Source: Alphaproteobacteria bacterium (GTDB lineage Bacteria; Pseudomonadota; Alphaproteobacteria; Reyranellales; Reyranellaceae). Taken from it: a stretch of 6,058 nucleotides of DNA. The notes under the pieces were generated by a model. It searched no databases. It worked only from the letters and a program-made list of their open reading frames with translations, and was not told the DNA's origin. This document shows positions 1 through 6,058 of the stretch, piece by piece. The stretch is taken from the NCBI GenBank assembly GCA_005884705.1, contig VBAF01000157.1, forward strand, positions 1-6,058. The letters are read 5' to 3'. Numbering within the stretch: the first letter of the stretch is position 1; each line of letters starts with the position of its first letter. Both the position numbers and the translations under genes were made by a program.

Positions 1-907
1 GCAATCGGCCATGTCCTTGTAGAAGCCGTTCCAGCGATCGGCATTGAGCGCACCGATGCCGAGCGCCTTCGCATCGCCGCTGCCGATGATGCCGGCGCCC
101 CGCATGACCTTGATCGCATAGGCGATCTTGTCGTCGGTCATGTCGGGATTAGCCTTCTTGATCAGCGCATTGGCTGGCGCCGGGTCGCCCGTGAGGTAGC
201 TCTTCCAGCCCTTCATCGAGGCGTCGACGAAGCGCTGCACCACGTCCTTCCGTTCCGCCGCCGTCTTGGGCAGGCAGACCACGATGTCGGAATAGTTGAC
301 GAAGCCGTGGTCGGCCAGCAGGTGGATGACCGGATCGACGCCGGCCTCGCGTATGGCGTAGGGCTCGCTGGTGATGAAAGCCTGCTGGCTGCTGTTCTTG
401 TCGGCCAGGAACGGCGCGAAGTTGAAGGTGTAGGGTCGGATCTGGTCGTCGCTGTAGCCGTACTTGGCCTTGAGCCACTGCCAGAACGAGGTGCGCCCGG
501 CCGCGCCGATCAGGATCGGCTTGCCCTTGAGCGCCGCCAGCGTGTCGTTGCCCACACCCGGGTGGGACAGCAGTGCGCGCAAGTCCTTCTGGAACGTCGC
601 CGCGATCGCCAGCCCCGGGACGTTGTCGCGGGCGAAGTTGAAGGTTCGGAAGGCGTCGGTCTCGACCACGTCGGCGCGGCCGGCCAGCAGCAGCGCGTTG
701 ACGTCGAGCTGTGGCCCGCCCTGCCTCACCTCGACCTCGAGCCCGTGCTCCTTGTAGAGGCCGGTGGCGAGCGCCTGGTAGAAGCCGCCATGCTCGGCCT
801 GGGCACGCCAGTTGGTCTGGTAGCTGAACTTGTCGAGCGACTGCGCGCGCGCCGGACGCAGGCCGACGATCGGACGCAGCGCGTCTCGACAGGCGATAGC
901 TCGTCAT
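1..907 (-). CDS. NMT1/NitT-TauT-type ABC transporter substrate-binding protein, 3' end outside window, frameshift in signal peptide
   Basis: Periplasmic binding protein of the NMT1/THI5-like (ThiY, SsuA, TauA) superfamily. The mature frame is open without a stop from 903 to the window edge at 1. It reads LDKFSYQTNWRAQAEHGGFY, ALATGLYKEHGLEVEV, GGPQLDVNALLLAGRADVVE, KPILIGAAGRTSFW, SQQAFITSEPYAIREAG and FVNYSDIVVCLPK; the EHGGFYQAL, GLYKEHGL and SEPYA elements are typical of the family. About 280 mature residues are seen, and some 30-50 at the C-terminus should lie beyond the edge. The context start is ATG at 907, 6 nt after the monooxygenase stop, giving MTSYRLSRRA. That frame is one base out of register with the mature frame, which has a TGA at 906-904 and no ATG, GTG or TTG before codon 840. 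A signal-peptide end RPARAQS, with an ARA cleavage site, is in the mature frame. A small indel in the signal peptide is therefore likely. AAGGAG at 923-928 is 15 nt from the ATG, rather far. The ligand is unknown. Confidence 0.82.
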
Positions 908-913
908 GGGCTG

Positions 914-1423
914 CTAGTACGGCTCCTTGAGAAAACGGTCAACCAAGCGGTCGGCCCGGCCGCGGTCGGTGAAGGCGAGATGGCGCGACATGTTCCGCGC
1001 CGACGACGCGAGATAGAAGCGCTCGTACTGCTCGTTGCGACTGGCGAGCGCACTGCCGGCAAAGTCCCAGGCCAGGCGGAAGATCCGGATGCGCTCCTCG
1101 GCCGCCATGCCCTTGGCGCCCGGCAGGTAACGGTCGATCAGGCCGCGCAGGTCCTTGTCGGCTATCTGCGCCGCCGTGGGCGTCGCAAACATGTTGTGCG
1201 AGCCGATCAGGCGCAGGATCTCGTTCACCCGCGGGAACCACACCGGCAGGATGCCGCGCAGCACGTGCAATGGGCCCGACGCGCAAGTCCACATTCCGCC
1301 CGGCCATTCGCGCGCCTCGGCTTCGCCGGCGATCACCGCCGAGCGGGCCAATTCGGCGTAACTCCAGATCTCGCCGATCAGGCGGTTGGACCTCGCCCGC
1401 AGGTCCACAGCCCGCTCGGCCAC
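914..1423 (-). CDS. HpaB-family monooxygenase, C-terminal part of the frame-broken gene
   Basis: Continuation of the HpaB-like gene in another frame. A GTG at 1423 opens this frame 46 nt before the upstream fragment stops, but the first 13 residues are only an out-of-frame reading of the upstream copy of the repeat. True homology starts at RLIGEIWSYAEL (14-25), which repeats the end of the N-terminal fragment. It then runs to the natural C-terminus: LRGILPVWFPRVNEIL, a helical region with DKDLRGLIDRYLPG, then FRLAWDFAGSALASRNEQYERF (the family's HELYERFY-like motif) and RLVDRFLKEPY, stop TAG at 916-914. There are 169 residues, of which 156 are genuine. It probably is not a separate gene: it lacks the N-terminal substrate pocket, and the GTG has no good ribosome-binding site. 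It could be made at low level by reinitiation. Its stop is 6 nt before the ATG of the next gene. Confidence 0.72.
   Translation of the reverse strand: MAERAVDLRARSNRLIGEIWSYAELARSAVIAGEAEAREWPGGMWTCASGPLHVLRGILPVWFPRVNEILRLIGSHNMFATPTAAQIADKDLRGLIDRYLPGAKGMAAEERIRIFRLAWDFAGSALASRNEQYERFYLASSARNMSRHLAFTDRGRADRLVDRFLKEPY
1271..1384 (-). repeat. Imperfect tandem repeat, second copy in coding order (114 bp, in frame with the monooxygenase C-part)
   Basis: Encodes the segment RLIGEIWSYAEL...WTCASGP, 30 of 38 residues identical to the first copy. It joins smoothly to the rest of the monooxygenase C-terminal domain, so this copy belongs to the downstream half of the gene and the other copy to the upstream half. 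The stop codon that ends the N-part (1380-1378) lies inside it, read out of frame. Confidence 0.85.
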
Positions 1424-2469
1424 TCGACCGCCTCGGCCTCGGCCGCAATCACCGCCAAGCGCGTGAGCTCGGCGTAGCTCCAGATCTCGCCGATCAGGCG
1501 CATGGTCTCGGGATCTGCGGCATTGATCGAGGCGGCCATGCGCAGCGCCACGCCCCAGGCGAAGTCGAGCTTCACCGAGGCGCGGATCATGGTCTGCTGC
1601 TGGACGTTGGGCGGCCAGCTCGTGGTCATCACCGTGTTGTAGGCCCTGAGGTTGCAGTCGATGAACAGCCGGTCGCGCGGCACCTCGACGTCGTCGAAGA
1701 TCACGAAGGCGTCCTGCTCGTCGAAGCGGCTCGACAGCGGATGATCGAAGCGATTACCGCCGCTCGACACGCTGTCGCGGCACAGGAACTTGAGGCCCGG
1801 CGTGTCCATCGGGATGCAGAAGGACAGCGCATAGGCATCCGAGCCCTGCGGCAGCGGCGCGGCGGGATAGACCGCGATCTCGTCGGCGAACGGCGCCAAG
1901 GTCGCCAGCACGCGGGCGCCGCGCACCACGATGCCGTGCGCGGTATCGCCGACCTTGCGCAGGGCGTGCTCGTTGCCGGCCGCCGGCGCGTCGCCGGTCG
2001 CCTTGTCGATGGTCGGCTGCACGATGGTGTGGGTGAGCGCGATGTCGCCCCGGCGCAGGAACTTCTGGTAGGCGACCAGCCGTTCGGCGCCGGCCTGGTT
2101 GCCGTGCGCCCCCCATTCGTCGGGCCGGCCAGCGAAGCCCGCATAGGTGACGTTCATGTAGTCGGGCGTGCGGCCCATCAGGCCAACGGAATACTCCGCC
2201 ACCGCGCGCAACGCCCTGCCCCGCTTGCCCAGGTCCTCGCGCGAGCGCGGGATCATGTGGCTGACCGGGATCGGCTCGCGCGTCTCCGGGTCGGGCATCA
2301 GGCAGGTCGCCGCCTCGACATGCTGCAGGTCGTAGATCTCGGCCAGCGCGTGGGCGGCACCGCACAGCTTGGGATGGCTGACGACGTCGCTGACGCGCTC
2401 GCCGTCGACCCAGACCGCGCGCGGCTTGCGCAAGCCCGCGAGGAACTGCTCGCCCGTGCGCGCGGGCAT
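1378..2469 (-). CDS. HpaB-family flavin-dependent monooxygenase, N-terminal part of a frame-broken gene
   Basis: Related to 4-hydroxyphenylacetate 3-monooxygenase (HpaB), the two-component, FADH2-dependent enzyme that ortho-hydroxylates phenols using flavin from a separate reductase (HpaC). No reductase gene lies in the window. This frame gives 363 residues against about 480-520 for the family. Seen: RTGEQFLAGL near the N-terminus, MGRTPDYMN (98-106), LTHTIVQPTID (145-155), PLSSRFDEQDAFVIFDDVEVP (244-264) and VKLDFAWG (299-306). R100, Y104 and H147 occupy the places of the substrate-pocket Arg, Tyr and His described for the Thermus HpaB. No Cys/His cluster of the 4-hydroxybutyryl-CoA dehydratase relatives is evident. 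The start is ATG at 2469, 3 nt after the GST stop, with only a weak ribosome-binding site. The frame ends early, two codons after a 114-bp segment (R324-P361) that is then repeated out of frame. Joined to the downstream fragment without the repeat, the length would be about 479, just right for the family. The actual substrate is unknown. Confidence 0.85.
   Translation of the reverse strand: MPARTGEQFLAGLRKPRAVWVDGERVSDVVSHPKLCGAAHALAEIYDLQHVEAATCLMPDPETREPIPVSHMIPRSREDLGKRGRALRAVAEYSVGLMGRTPDYMNVTYAGFAGRPDEWGAHGNQAGAERLVAYQKFLRRGDIALTHTIVQPTIDKATGDAPAAGNEHALRKVGDTAHGIVVRGARVLATLAPFADEIAVYPAAPLPQGSDAYALSFCIPMDTPGLKFLCRDSVSSGGNRFDHPLSSRFDEQDAFVIFDDVEVPRDRLFIDCNLRAYNTVMTTSWPPNVQQQTMIRASVKLDFAWGVALRMAASINAADPETMRLIGEIWSYAELTRLAVIAAEAEAVEWPSGLWTCGRGPTA
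1387..1500 (-). repeat. Imperfect tandem repeat, first copy in coding order (114 bp, in frame with the monooxygenase N-part)
   Basis: Encodes R324-P361 of the N-terminal fragment. Aligned without gaps to 1271-1384 it differs at 23 of 114 positions by hand count (about 80% identity). Twelve of the differences fall at third codon positions, six at first and five at second. The copies are separated by 2 nt (1385-1386), so the repeat period is 116 bp, which shifts the frame. Confidence 0.85.
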
Positions 2470-2472
2470 CGC

Positions 2473-3069
2473 TCAGCCGACCGGCACCGTCTCGGCGAGC
2501 GGCGGCAGCTTCGCCACTTTGGCGTACCAGGCCTCGAGCTTGGGATGCCCGGGCCGCCACGGCTCGCTGCCGAAGCGGAAGTCGAGATAGCCCAGCGCGC
2601 AGCCGATGGTGATCTCACCGATCGTGTCGAGAGTGCCGAGCGAGGCGGCCTGCTTCTCGAACTCGCCGAGGGCGCGCGACACCTTGCCCTGCTGCAGCGC
2701 GATGTAGCTCTTGCGCCCTTCGTCCTGCGGCAACGCGACTTCGCGGCGGCGCGGCTGGGTGGCGTCGAGGATGCCGTCGGCCAGCGCCTCCTGCACGAGC
2801 GCCTTCCAGCGCGCCGGGCCGGCAGCCGGGAAAAGCTTGGGCGCCGAGCCCACGCTGTCGAGATACTCGCAGATCACTGGGCTGTCGTAGAGGTGCAGGC
2901 CGTCGTCGGTGATCAGTGTCGGCACCTTGGACAGCGGATTGATCTTCAGCAGCTCCGGATCGGTGGTGCCGATCTTCAGCCGCTCGATCTTGTCGTTGAG
3001 CCCGCGCTTGATGGCGCAGGCGGTGACCTTGCGGACGTAGGGGCTGGCGGGCGAATAGGCGAGTTTCAT
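2473..3069 (-). CDS. Glutathione S-transferase family protein, YibF-like
   Basis: Cytosolic GST-fold protein of 198 residues; E. coli YibF has about 202. Residues 1-78 form the thioredoxin-like GST N-terminal domain. It starts MKLAYSPASPYVRKV, with a candidate active-site Ser9 placed as in YibF-type proteins. The cis-proline is in KVPTL (Pro50), and DSPVICEYL (62-70) supplies the Asp-Ser pair that binds the glutathione gamma-glutamyl group. The all-helical C-terminal domain holds ALADGILDA (95-103), a YibF-subfamily hallmark, and IGCALGYLDFR (155-165). The start is ATG at 3069, with GAGGAA 7 nt upstream; the same frame is open far upstream, but that part is a shadow of pqiA. It lies 32 nt after pqiA and 3 nt before the monooxygenase. 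Members are often annotated as GSTs without a proven substrate; a detoxification role or glutathione addition to an oxidised aromatic is only a guess from the neighbours. Confidence 0.92.
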   Translation of the reverse strand: MKLAYSPASPYVRKVTACAIKRGLNDKIERLKIGTTDPELLKINPLSKVPTLITDDGLHLYDSPVICEYLDSVGSAPKLFPAAGPARWKALVQEALADGILDATQPRRREVALPQDEGRKSYIALQQGKVSRALGEFEKQAASLGTLDTIGEITIGCALGYLDFRFGSEPWRPGHPKLEAWYAKVAKLPPLAETVPVG

Positions 3070-3076
3070 GAGCGGA

Positions 3077-3082
3077 TTCCTC
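3077..3082 (-). promoter_or_regulatory. Ribosome-binding site of the GST gene
   Basis: GAGGAA on the minus strand in the 32-nt gap after pqiA, 7 nt before the ATG at 3069. It fixes the GST start against the much longer open frame that continues upstream across pqiA. The gap shows no hairpin long enough to be a terminator. Confidence 0.6.
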
Positions 3083-3101
3083 GGTTGAGGGCGGCAATCT
3101 A

Positions 3102-4418
3102 TCAAGCCCGTTGGGCGAAGGAACCCTCTGAGTCGATCTCCAGATCGGCCGGCAGGCGGTCCGGATTTCGCGCGGCGGCGTCCCACATCAGGCGCGGGTC
3201 GAAGCCCTCGGCGGCGAAGATGGTCAGGATGACCACGGCGCAGAAGGCGACCGCACCGATGCCGGGTGCGATGTTCACCGCGGCGCCAAATTGGACCAGC
3301 GCGCCCAGCAGCGACTCCATGAAGATGTCGACCATCGACCAGCGGCCGACCCAGGCGACGATGTAGTAGAGCCGCGTCCGCTCGCGCAGCCACGCGGCCG
3401 TCCCCCGGTTGGTGGCGGCGAGCTTGGCCGTCACCAGCATGGCGGCGAGAGCCACAAGCTTGAACACCGGCACCAGGACGCTGGCGAAGAATACCAACAG
3501 CGCCAGCGGGTACATGTGCGAATCGAGCAGCTCGATGACGCCGCCCATGATGGTGCTGGGCGAGCCCGCCCCCATCTGGATGACGGTCAGCACCGGATAG
3601 TAGTTGGCCGGGATGTAGAGGATGGCGCCCGCGATCGCGAAAGCCCAGGTGCGGCTGATCGCGTCGGGCTTTCGCACGTGCAGCGCCGAGCCGCAGCGTG
3701 GGCAGCGCGCGCGGTGGTCTGCCGCCACGCTGACCAGGCCGCAGGCTTCGCAACCCACCGCGCCCGGACGGAAGGCGATCGGCGGCACCGGCGGCATGGC
3801 ATCGTGGGCCCGGCCGCGCCGCTCGATCTCCTCCCAGACCTGATCGGGATCGAGCGCATTGTCGGCCCAGACCGTGAGGATGGTGAGCGCCCCCAGGGCA
3901 TACACCGCCGCCCCGACCTCGATATGCACCAGGTCGCCCAGCTTGGTGTAGGCGACGAACACGCCGAGCAGCAGCACCTCGAGCATCGCCCACACGCCCA
4001 TCTTGCGGGCGAACAGGAAGACGCGGGCCAGCCCCGGCGGTGGCCGCTCCATGCGCAAGCCCACCAACACGTAGAGCGTGCCGGCAAATTTGCCGACCGG
4101 CGCGATCGCGGTGGTGAAAGCGACCGCGATCGCCAGAGGCCACAAGCCGTGACGGACCAGCTCGGCCGGCCCGGAAACCAGCGTCGTGCTGTGCACGATG
4201 CCGACTTCGGAGACCTGCATGAGGGTTGCCGTCCACAGCACGACGAAGGCAACCAGCCCGCCCCCCGTCACCGCCAGGCAATGCTCCAGCGAATTGGCGC
4301 GCGTGTGCCGCAGCGTCGTGCCGCAGCGCAGGCAGTTCGAGCGCATGTCCGGGCCGAGCGCCGGCACGAGCTGGAACATGCCGCAGCCGAAGCACTCGCG
4401 CAGCTGCGGTTCGGTCAT
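3102..4418 (-). CDS. pqiA: PqiA-like inner-membrane protein (paraquat-inducible protein A)
   Basis: Polytopic inner-membrane component of the Pqi/Let-type MCE lipid-transport systems. It has 438 residues (E. coli PqiA is about 417) and two repeated PqiA domains. Each opens with a rubredoxin-like pair of CxxC knuckles: C9/C12 with C29/C32, and C223/C226 with C239/C242. Each is followed by about four membrane segments, near residues 50-68, 92-120, 141-159 and 167-185, then 259-280, 303-330, 351-377 and 384-403. The second half carries strong family motifs: YIPANYYPVLT (268-278), STIMGGVIELL (288-298), VGRWSMVDIF (357-366) and FDPRLMWD (406-413). The first half lacks the PAN-type motif in its first membrane segment. 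The gene begins inside the pqiC stop (ATGA) with no clear ribosome-binding site, consistent with coupling. Here pqiA follows pqiB and pqiC, unlike the E. coli order. Paraquat induction is a property of the E. coli gene and cannot be read from this DNA. Confidence 0.93.
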   Translation of the reverse strand: MTEPQLRECFGCGMFQLVPALGPDMRSNCLRCGTTLRHTRANSLEHCLAVTGGGLVAFVVLWTATLMQVSEVGIVHSTTLVSGPAELVRHGLWPLAIAVAFTTAIAPVGKFAGTLYVLVGLRMERPPPGLARVFLFARKMGVWAMLEVLLLGVFVAYTKLGDLVHIEVGAAVYALGALTILTVWADNALDPDQVWEEIERRGRAHDAMPPVPPIAFRPGAVGCEACGLVSVAADHRARCPRCGSALHVRKPDAISRTWAFAIAGAILYIPANYYPVLTVIQMGAGSPSTIMGGVIELLDSHMYPLALLVFFASVLVPVFKLVALAAMLVTAKLAATNRGTAAWLRERTRLYYIVAWVGRWSMVDIFMESLLGALVQFGAAVNIAPGIGAVAFCAVVILTIFAAEGFDPRLMWDAAARNPDRLPADLEIDSEGSFAQRA

Positions 4419-4990
4419 CGCTGCAGCATCTGGGCGATGCCGTCGGCCAGCTCGGCCACGGCGTCGCTGGTGGCGGCGACCTCCGCCACCACCGTGGCGG
4501 CCGCCACCGACTTGGCGATGGTGAAGGTGCGCGACGCCGTGCGGCGCGGCCGGTTGAACTCGACCGCCGCCTGGGCGAGCAGCTGCAGGGTGCGCGCCTG
4601 ATCGACGTCGAGGCGCTGGACGTTCACCGCAACCACGGCATTGGGATCGAGGCTGATCGCCCCGTTATCGCGATAGACGTTACTGCCCGGCAGACGCTGC
4701 GCCAGTTCGAGGGCGAGCACGCGGCCCAGCATGGCGCCCAGCGGCTCGGCCCACCAGTCGTTCGGCCGCAGCCCGATCTTGTAGTCCTCGGACGAGCGCA
4801 CGATCTCGCGGCGGTCGAGATAGCTCGGCAGGCCGATGTCCCTGAGCTGCACGATCGGCGGCCCCGATGGCACGGCCGCGCCCGGCCGCACCGCGATGAC
4901 GTAGAGCCCCGGATCCGGCGACGAGCAGGCGGCCAGGGCGAGCGGCGGCAACAGGCTGACGAATCCGCGCCGGCGGAGCTGCATGGGCAT
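4415..4990 (-). CDS. pqiC: PqiC-like ABC-type transport auxiliary lipoprotein (DUF330/YmbA family)
   Basis: Outer-membrane lipoprotein partner of PqiB; in E. coli PqiC sits at the outer-membrane end of the MCE tube. From the ATG at 4990 it has 191 residues. A basic n-region (QLRRR) and a short hydrophobic stretch lead to the lipobox LAAC, with the lipidated Cys at residue 22; the next residues are Ser-Ser, which favours outer-membrane sorting. Family landmarks follow: LPSYLDRREIV near residues 55-65 and WWAEPLGAML near 79-88. An in-frame GTG at 4996 would overlap the pqiB stop (GTGA). I prefer ATG 4990 because an AAGGGGA ribosome-binding site lies 7 nt before it but only 1 nt before the GTG. 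The stop overlaps the pqiA start as ATGA, so translation is probably coupled. It is called from the lipobox, motifs and neighbours; confidence is high. Confidence 0.9.
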   Translation of the reverse strand: MPMQLRRRGFVSLLPPLALAACSSPDPGLYVIAVRPGAAVPSGPPIVQLRDIGLPSYLDRREIVRSSEDYKIGLRPNDWWAEPLGAMLGRVLALELAQRLPGSNVYRDNGAISLDPNAVVAVNVQRLDVDQARTLQLLAQAAVEFNRPRRTASRTFTIAKSVAAATVVAEVAATSDAVAELADGIAQMLQR

Positions 4991-4992
4991 CT

Positions 4993-6058
4993 TCACTTCC
5001 CCTTGTCGGGCCGGCCCTGGATCAGGGCCTCGGGATTCCGCGACAGCAGGTCGGTGAGCGTGCGCACGGAGCGGGCGGTGTCGGTGAGCTGCACCGTCAG
5101 GCGGTTCAGGTCGCGATTGAACCGCGAATCGTCGCCGTATCCGGTATTGAGCGAGCCCGCCAGCCGGCTGATCCGCGTCAATCCGTCCTGAAGCTGGAGG
5201 GAGATCTCGGGCAGGCGCTTCAAGGCAGGCCCCGCGTCGGTGTCCAGCTTGTGGGCGACGTCCTTCAGGTCGGCCATCGCGGCGTTGATCGACGCCAGCG
5301 TCTGCTTCAGCTCCGGCCCGTTGATCACGGAATCGAGCCCCTTGGCGCTGCGGGCGATGCTCGCACCGATCGAATCGAAATCGATGCGATTGATCTTGGA
5401 CAGGAGCTCCGAGGCGCCGCGGGTGATGCTGTCGAAGCCGCCACCCTCTTCCGACGGCAGGACAAAGATATCGCCCTCGCGCGACAGCTCGGCCTTCGGT
5501 GCTTCGGGCATGAAGACGAGCGACACGACTTTCGCCCCGAGCAGCAGGTTCGGCGTCTCCAGCGTGGCGCGCAGCCCCCGCTGCACCATCTCCGCCGCGA
5601 TCGTGCCCGTCGGCGCGCCTTGCACCGAAGCGATATTGGCGATCCGTGCCGCCTCGATCCGAAAGTGCACCGGCACCATGATTCTGTCGCGCTTGGGATC
5701 GAAGACGAGGCCGACTTCAGTGACCTCGCCGATCTTCAGGCCGTGGAAGATCACCTCCGCGCCCGGATCGAGGCCGGCCACCGATCCCGTGAAGTAGGAC
5801 ACGAACTCCATGTGCCGGCCGAAACCCGCCGAGGCCGCCGCGTCGGCGTTGTCGTAGAGCCCGAACCGACGATCGGCGCCGGCGACGGCGGCCTTCGAAT
5901 CGGCCGGCGTATCGAAGGCGATGCCGCCGAGCAGAAGCGCGCGAATCGATTCGACCTGCAGGCGGACGCCGCTGGACGAGAACTTGAGCGACACCCCCGA
6001 GGCGTTCCAGAACAGCGAATCCTCGTGAACGTACTTGTCGAACGGCGCGCGCACGAAG
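4993..6058 (-). CDS. pqiB: PqiB-like MCE-domain intermembrane transport protein (5' end outside window)
   Basis: Periplasmic MCE protein of the Pqi system, which in E. coli forms a hexameric tube linking inner and outer membranes for lipid traffic. The visible part is about 355 residues, against roughly 550 for full PqiB; the N-terminal membrane anchor and first MCE domain lie beyond the window. The frame stays open to the edge: a Phe codon at 6057-6055 precedes the GTG at 6054, so that GTG is not the true start. Counting from the GTG, residues 1-50 match the end of an MCE domain (RAPFDKYV, FWNASGV, LLGGIAFDTP). Residues 82-185 are a further MCE domain (VAGLDPGAEV, GLKIGEVTEV, GLRATLETPN). 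Residues 210-335 are a helical tail with regularly spaced hydrophobic residues, as in the PqiB needle. The C-terminal LLSRNPEALIQGRP is the usual PqiB ending. It lies 2 nt upstream of the pqiC ATG. Family assignment is firm; the substrate is not shown. Confidence 0.93.
   Translation of the reverse strand, partial: FVRAPFDKYVHEDSLFWNASGVSLKFSSSGVRLQVESIRALLLGGIAFDTPADSKAAVAGADRRFGLYDNADAAASAGFGRHMEFVSYFTGSVAGLDPGAEVIFHGLKIGEVTEVGLVFDPKRDRIMVPVHFRIEAARIANIASVQGAPTGTIAAEMVQRGLRATLETPNLLLGAKVVSLVFMPEAPKAELSREGDIFVLPSEEGGGFDSITRGASELLSKINRIDFDSIGASIARSAKGLDSVINGPELKQTLASINAAMADLKDVAHKLDTDAGPALKRLPEISLQLQDGLTRISRLAGSLNTGYGDDSRFNRDLNRLTVQLTDTARSVRTLTDLLSRNPEALIQGRPDKGK
4998..5004 (-). promoter_or_regulatory. 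Ribosome-binding site that decides the pqiC start
   Basis: AAGGGGA on the minus strand, inside the last codons of pqiB. It stands 7 nt before the ATG at 4990 and 1 nt before the alternative GTG at 4996, so it supports the ATG as the start of pqiC. Confidence 0.55.

Noticed and set aside
149..907. A 252-codon minus-strand frame starting at the ATG at 907
   Set aside because: Only its first ten or so codons look genuine. After that it is an arginine-rich shadow, while the neighbouring frame gives a clean NMT1-type binding protein.
1378..1423. Programmed ribosomal frameshift joining the two monooxygenase frames
   Set aside because: A -1 shift in this overlap would join the frames, but no slippery heptamer is visible. 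The product would still carry the 38-residue segment twice (about 517 residues), disrupting a conserved helical domain.
1271..1500. CRISPR-like array or mobile-element terminal repeat
   Set aside because: There are only two direct copies. They are coding, diverged in a codon-aware way and separated by 2 nt. No inverted ends, transposase or spacers are present.
3070..3101. Terminator or promoter in the gap between pqiA and the GST
   Set aside because: Only 32 nt, with no stem followed by a T-run and no recognisable -35/-10 pair. It holds the GST ribosome-binding site and nothing else I can support.
1270..3366. A 698-codon open frame on the plus strand
   Set aside because: It lies antisense to the monooxygenase, the GST and the end of pqiA. 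Its product is rich in Arg, His, Ala and Gly with no domain, and it crosses three well-supported genes. Long antisense frames are expected in GC-rich coding DNA with G/C at third positions.
3291..4601. A 436-codon plus-strand frame opposite pqiA and pqiC
   Set aside because: Low-complexity His/Arg/Asp-rich shadow of pqiA, which itself has strong membrane and CxxC features.

Overview
The window is GC-rich, with G or C at most third codon positions. Every gene I can support is on the minus strand, so transcription runs from position 6058 down to 1. Gene content (a Pqi/MCE lipid-transport set, a YibF-like glutathione S-transferase, an HpaB-family flavin monooxygenase and an NMT1-type ABC transporter binding protein) and base composition suggest a soil or freshwater alphaproteobacterium of the Rhodospirillales/Hyphomicrobiales kind. 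That placement is inferred from style only; no rRNA or other marker gene is present.

Layout in transcription order: (1) the 3' two thirds of pqiB (6058-4993), cut by the window edge; (2) the lipoprotein gene pqiC (4990-4415); (3) the inner-membrane gene pqiA (4418-3102); (4) a 198-residue GST (3069-2473); (5) an HpaB-family monooxygenase gene (2469-914) whose reading frame is broken by a 114-bp imperfect tandem duplication; (6) an NMT1/NitT-TauT-type periplasmic binding protein (907-1), open at the far edge and apparently frameshifted inside its signal peptide. All junctions are tight: 2 nt, a 4-nt ATGA overlap, 32 nt, 3 nt and 6 nt. No promoter or terminator is visible, and one polycistronic unit is plausible. 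No non-coding stretch exceeds 32 nt.

The first three genes form one envelope machine: PqiA in the inner membrane, PqiB as the MCE tube spanning the periplasm, and PqiC as the outer-membrane lipoprotein. Their order here is pqiB-pqiC-pqiA, not the pqiA-pqiB-pqiC of Escherichia coli. The downstream GST, monooxygenase and binding protein look like a small-molecule uptake and oxidation group; whether they work with Pqi is unknown.

The most unusual part is the monooxygenase locus. The two copies of the duplicated segment are only about 80% identical, and their differences are concentrated at third codon positions. This means both copies diverged while coding for functional protein. The gene therefore looks like a junction between two homologous monooxygenase genes, either a real recombination or an assembly chimera, and not a recent slip-duplication. 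With the defect in the next gene, it points to a decaying locus or to local sequence error. I see no convincing new defence or mobile system in this window.
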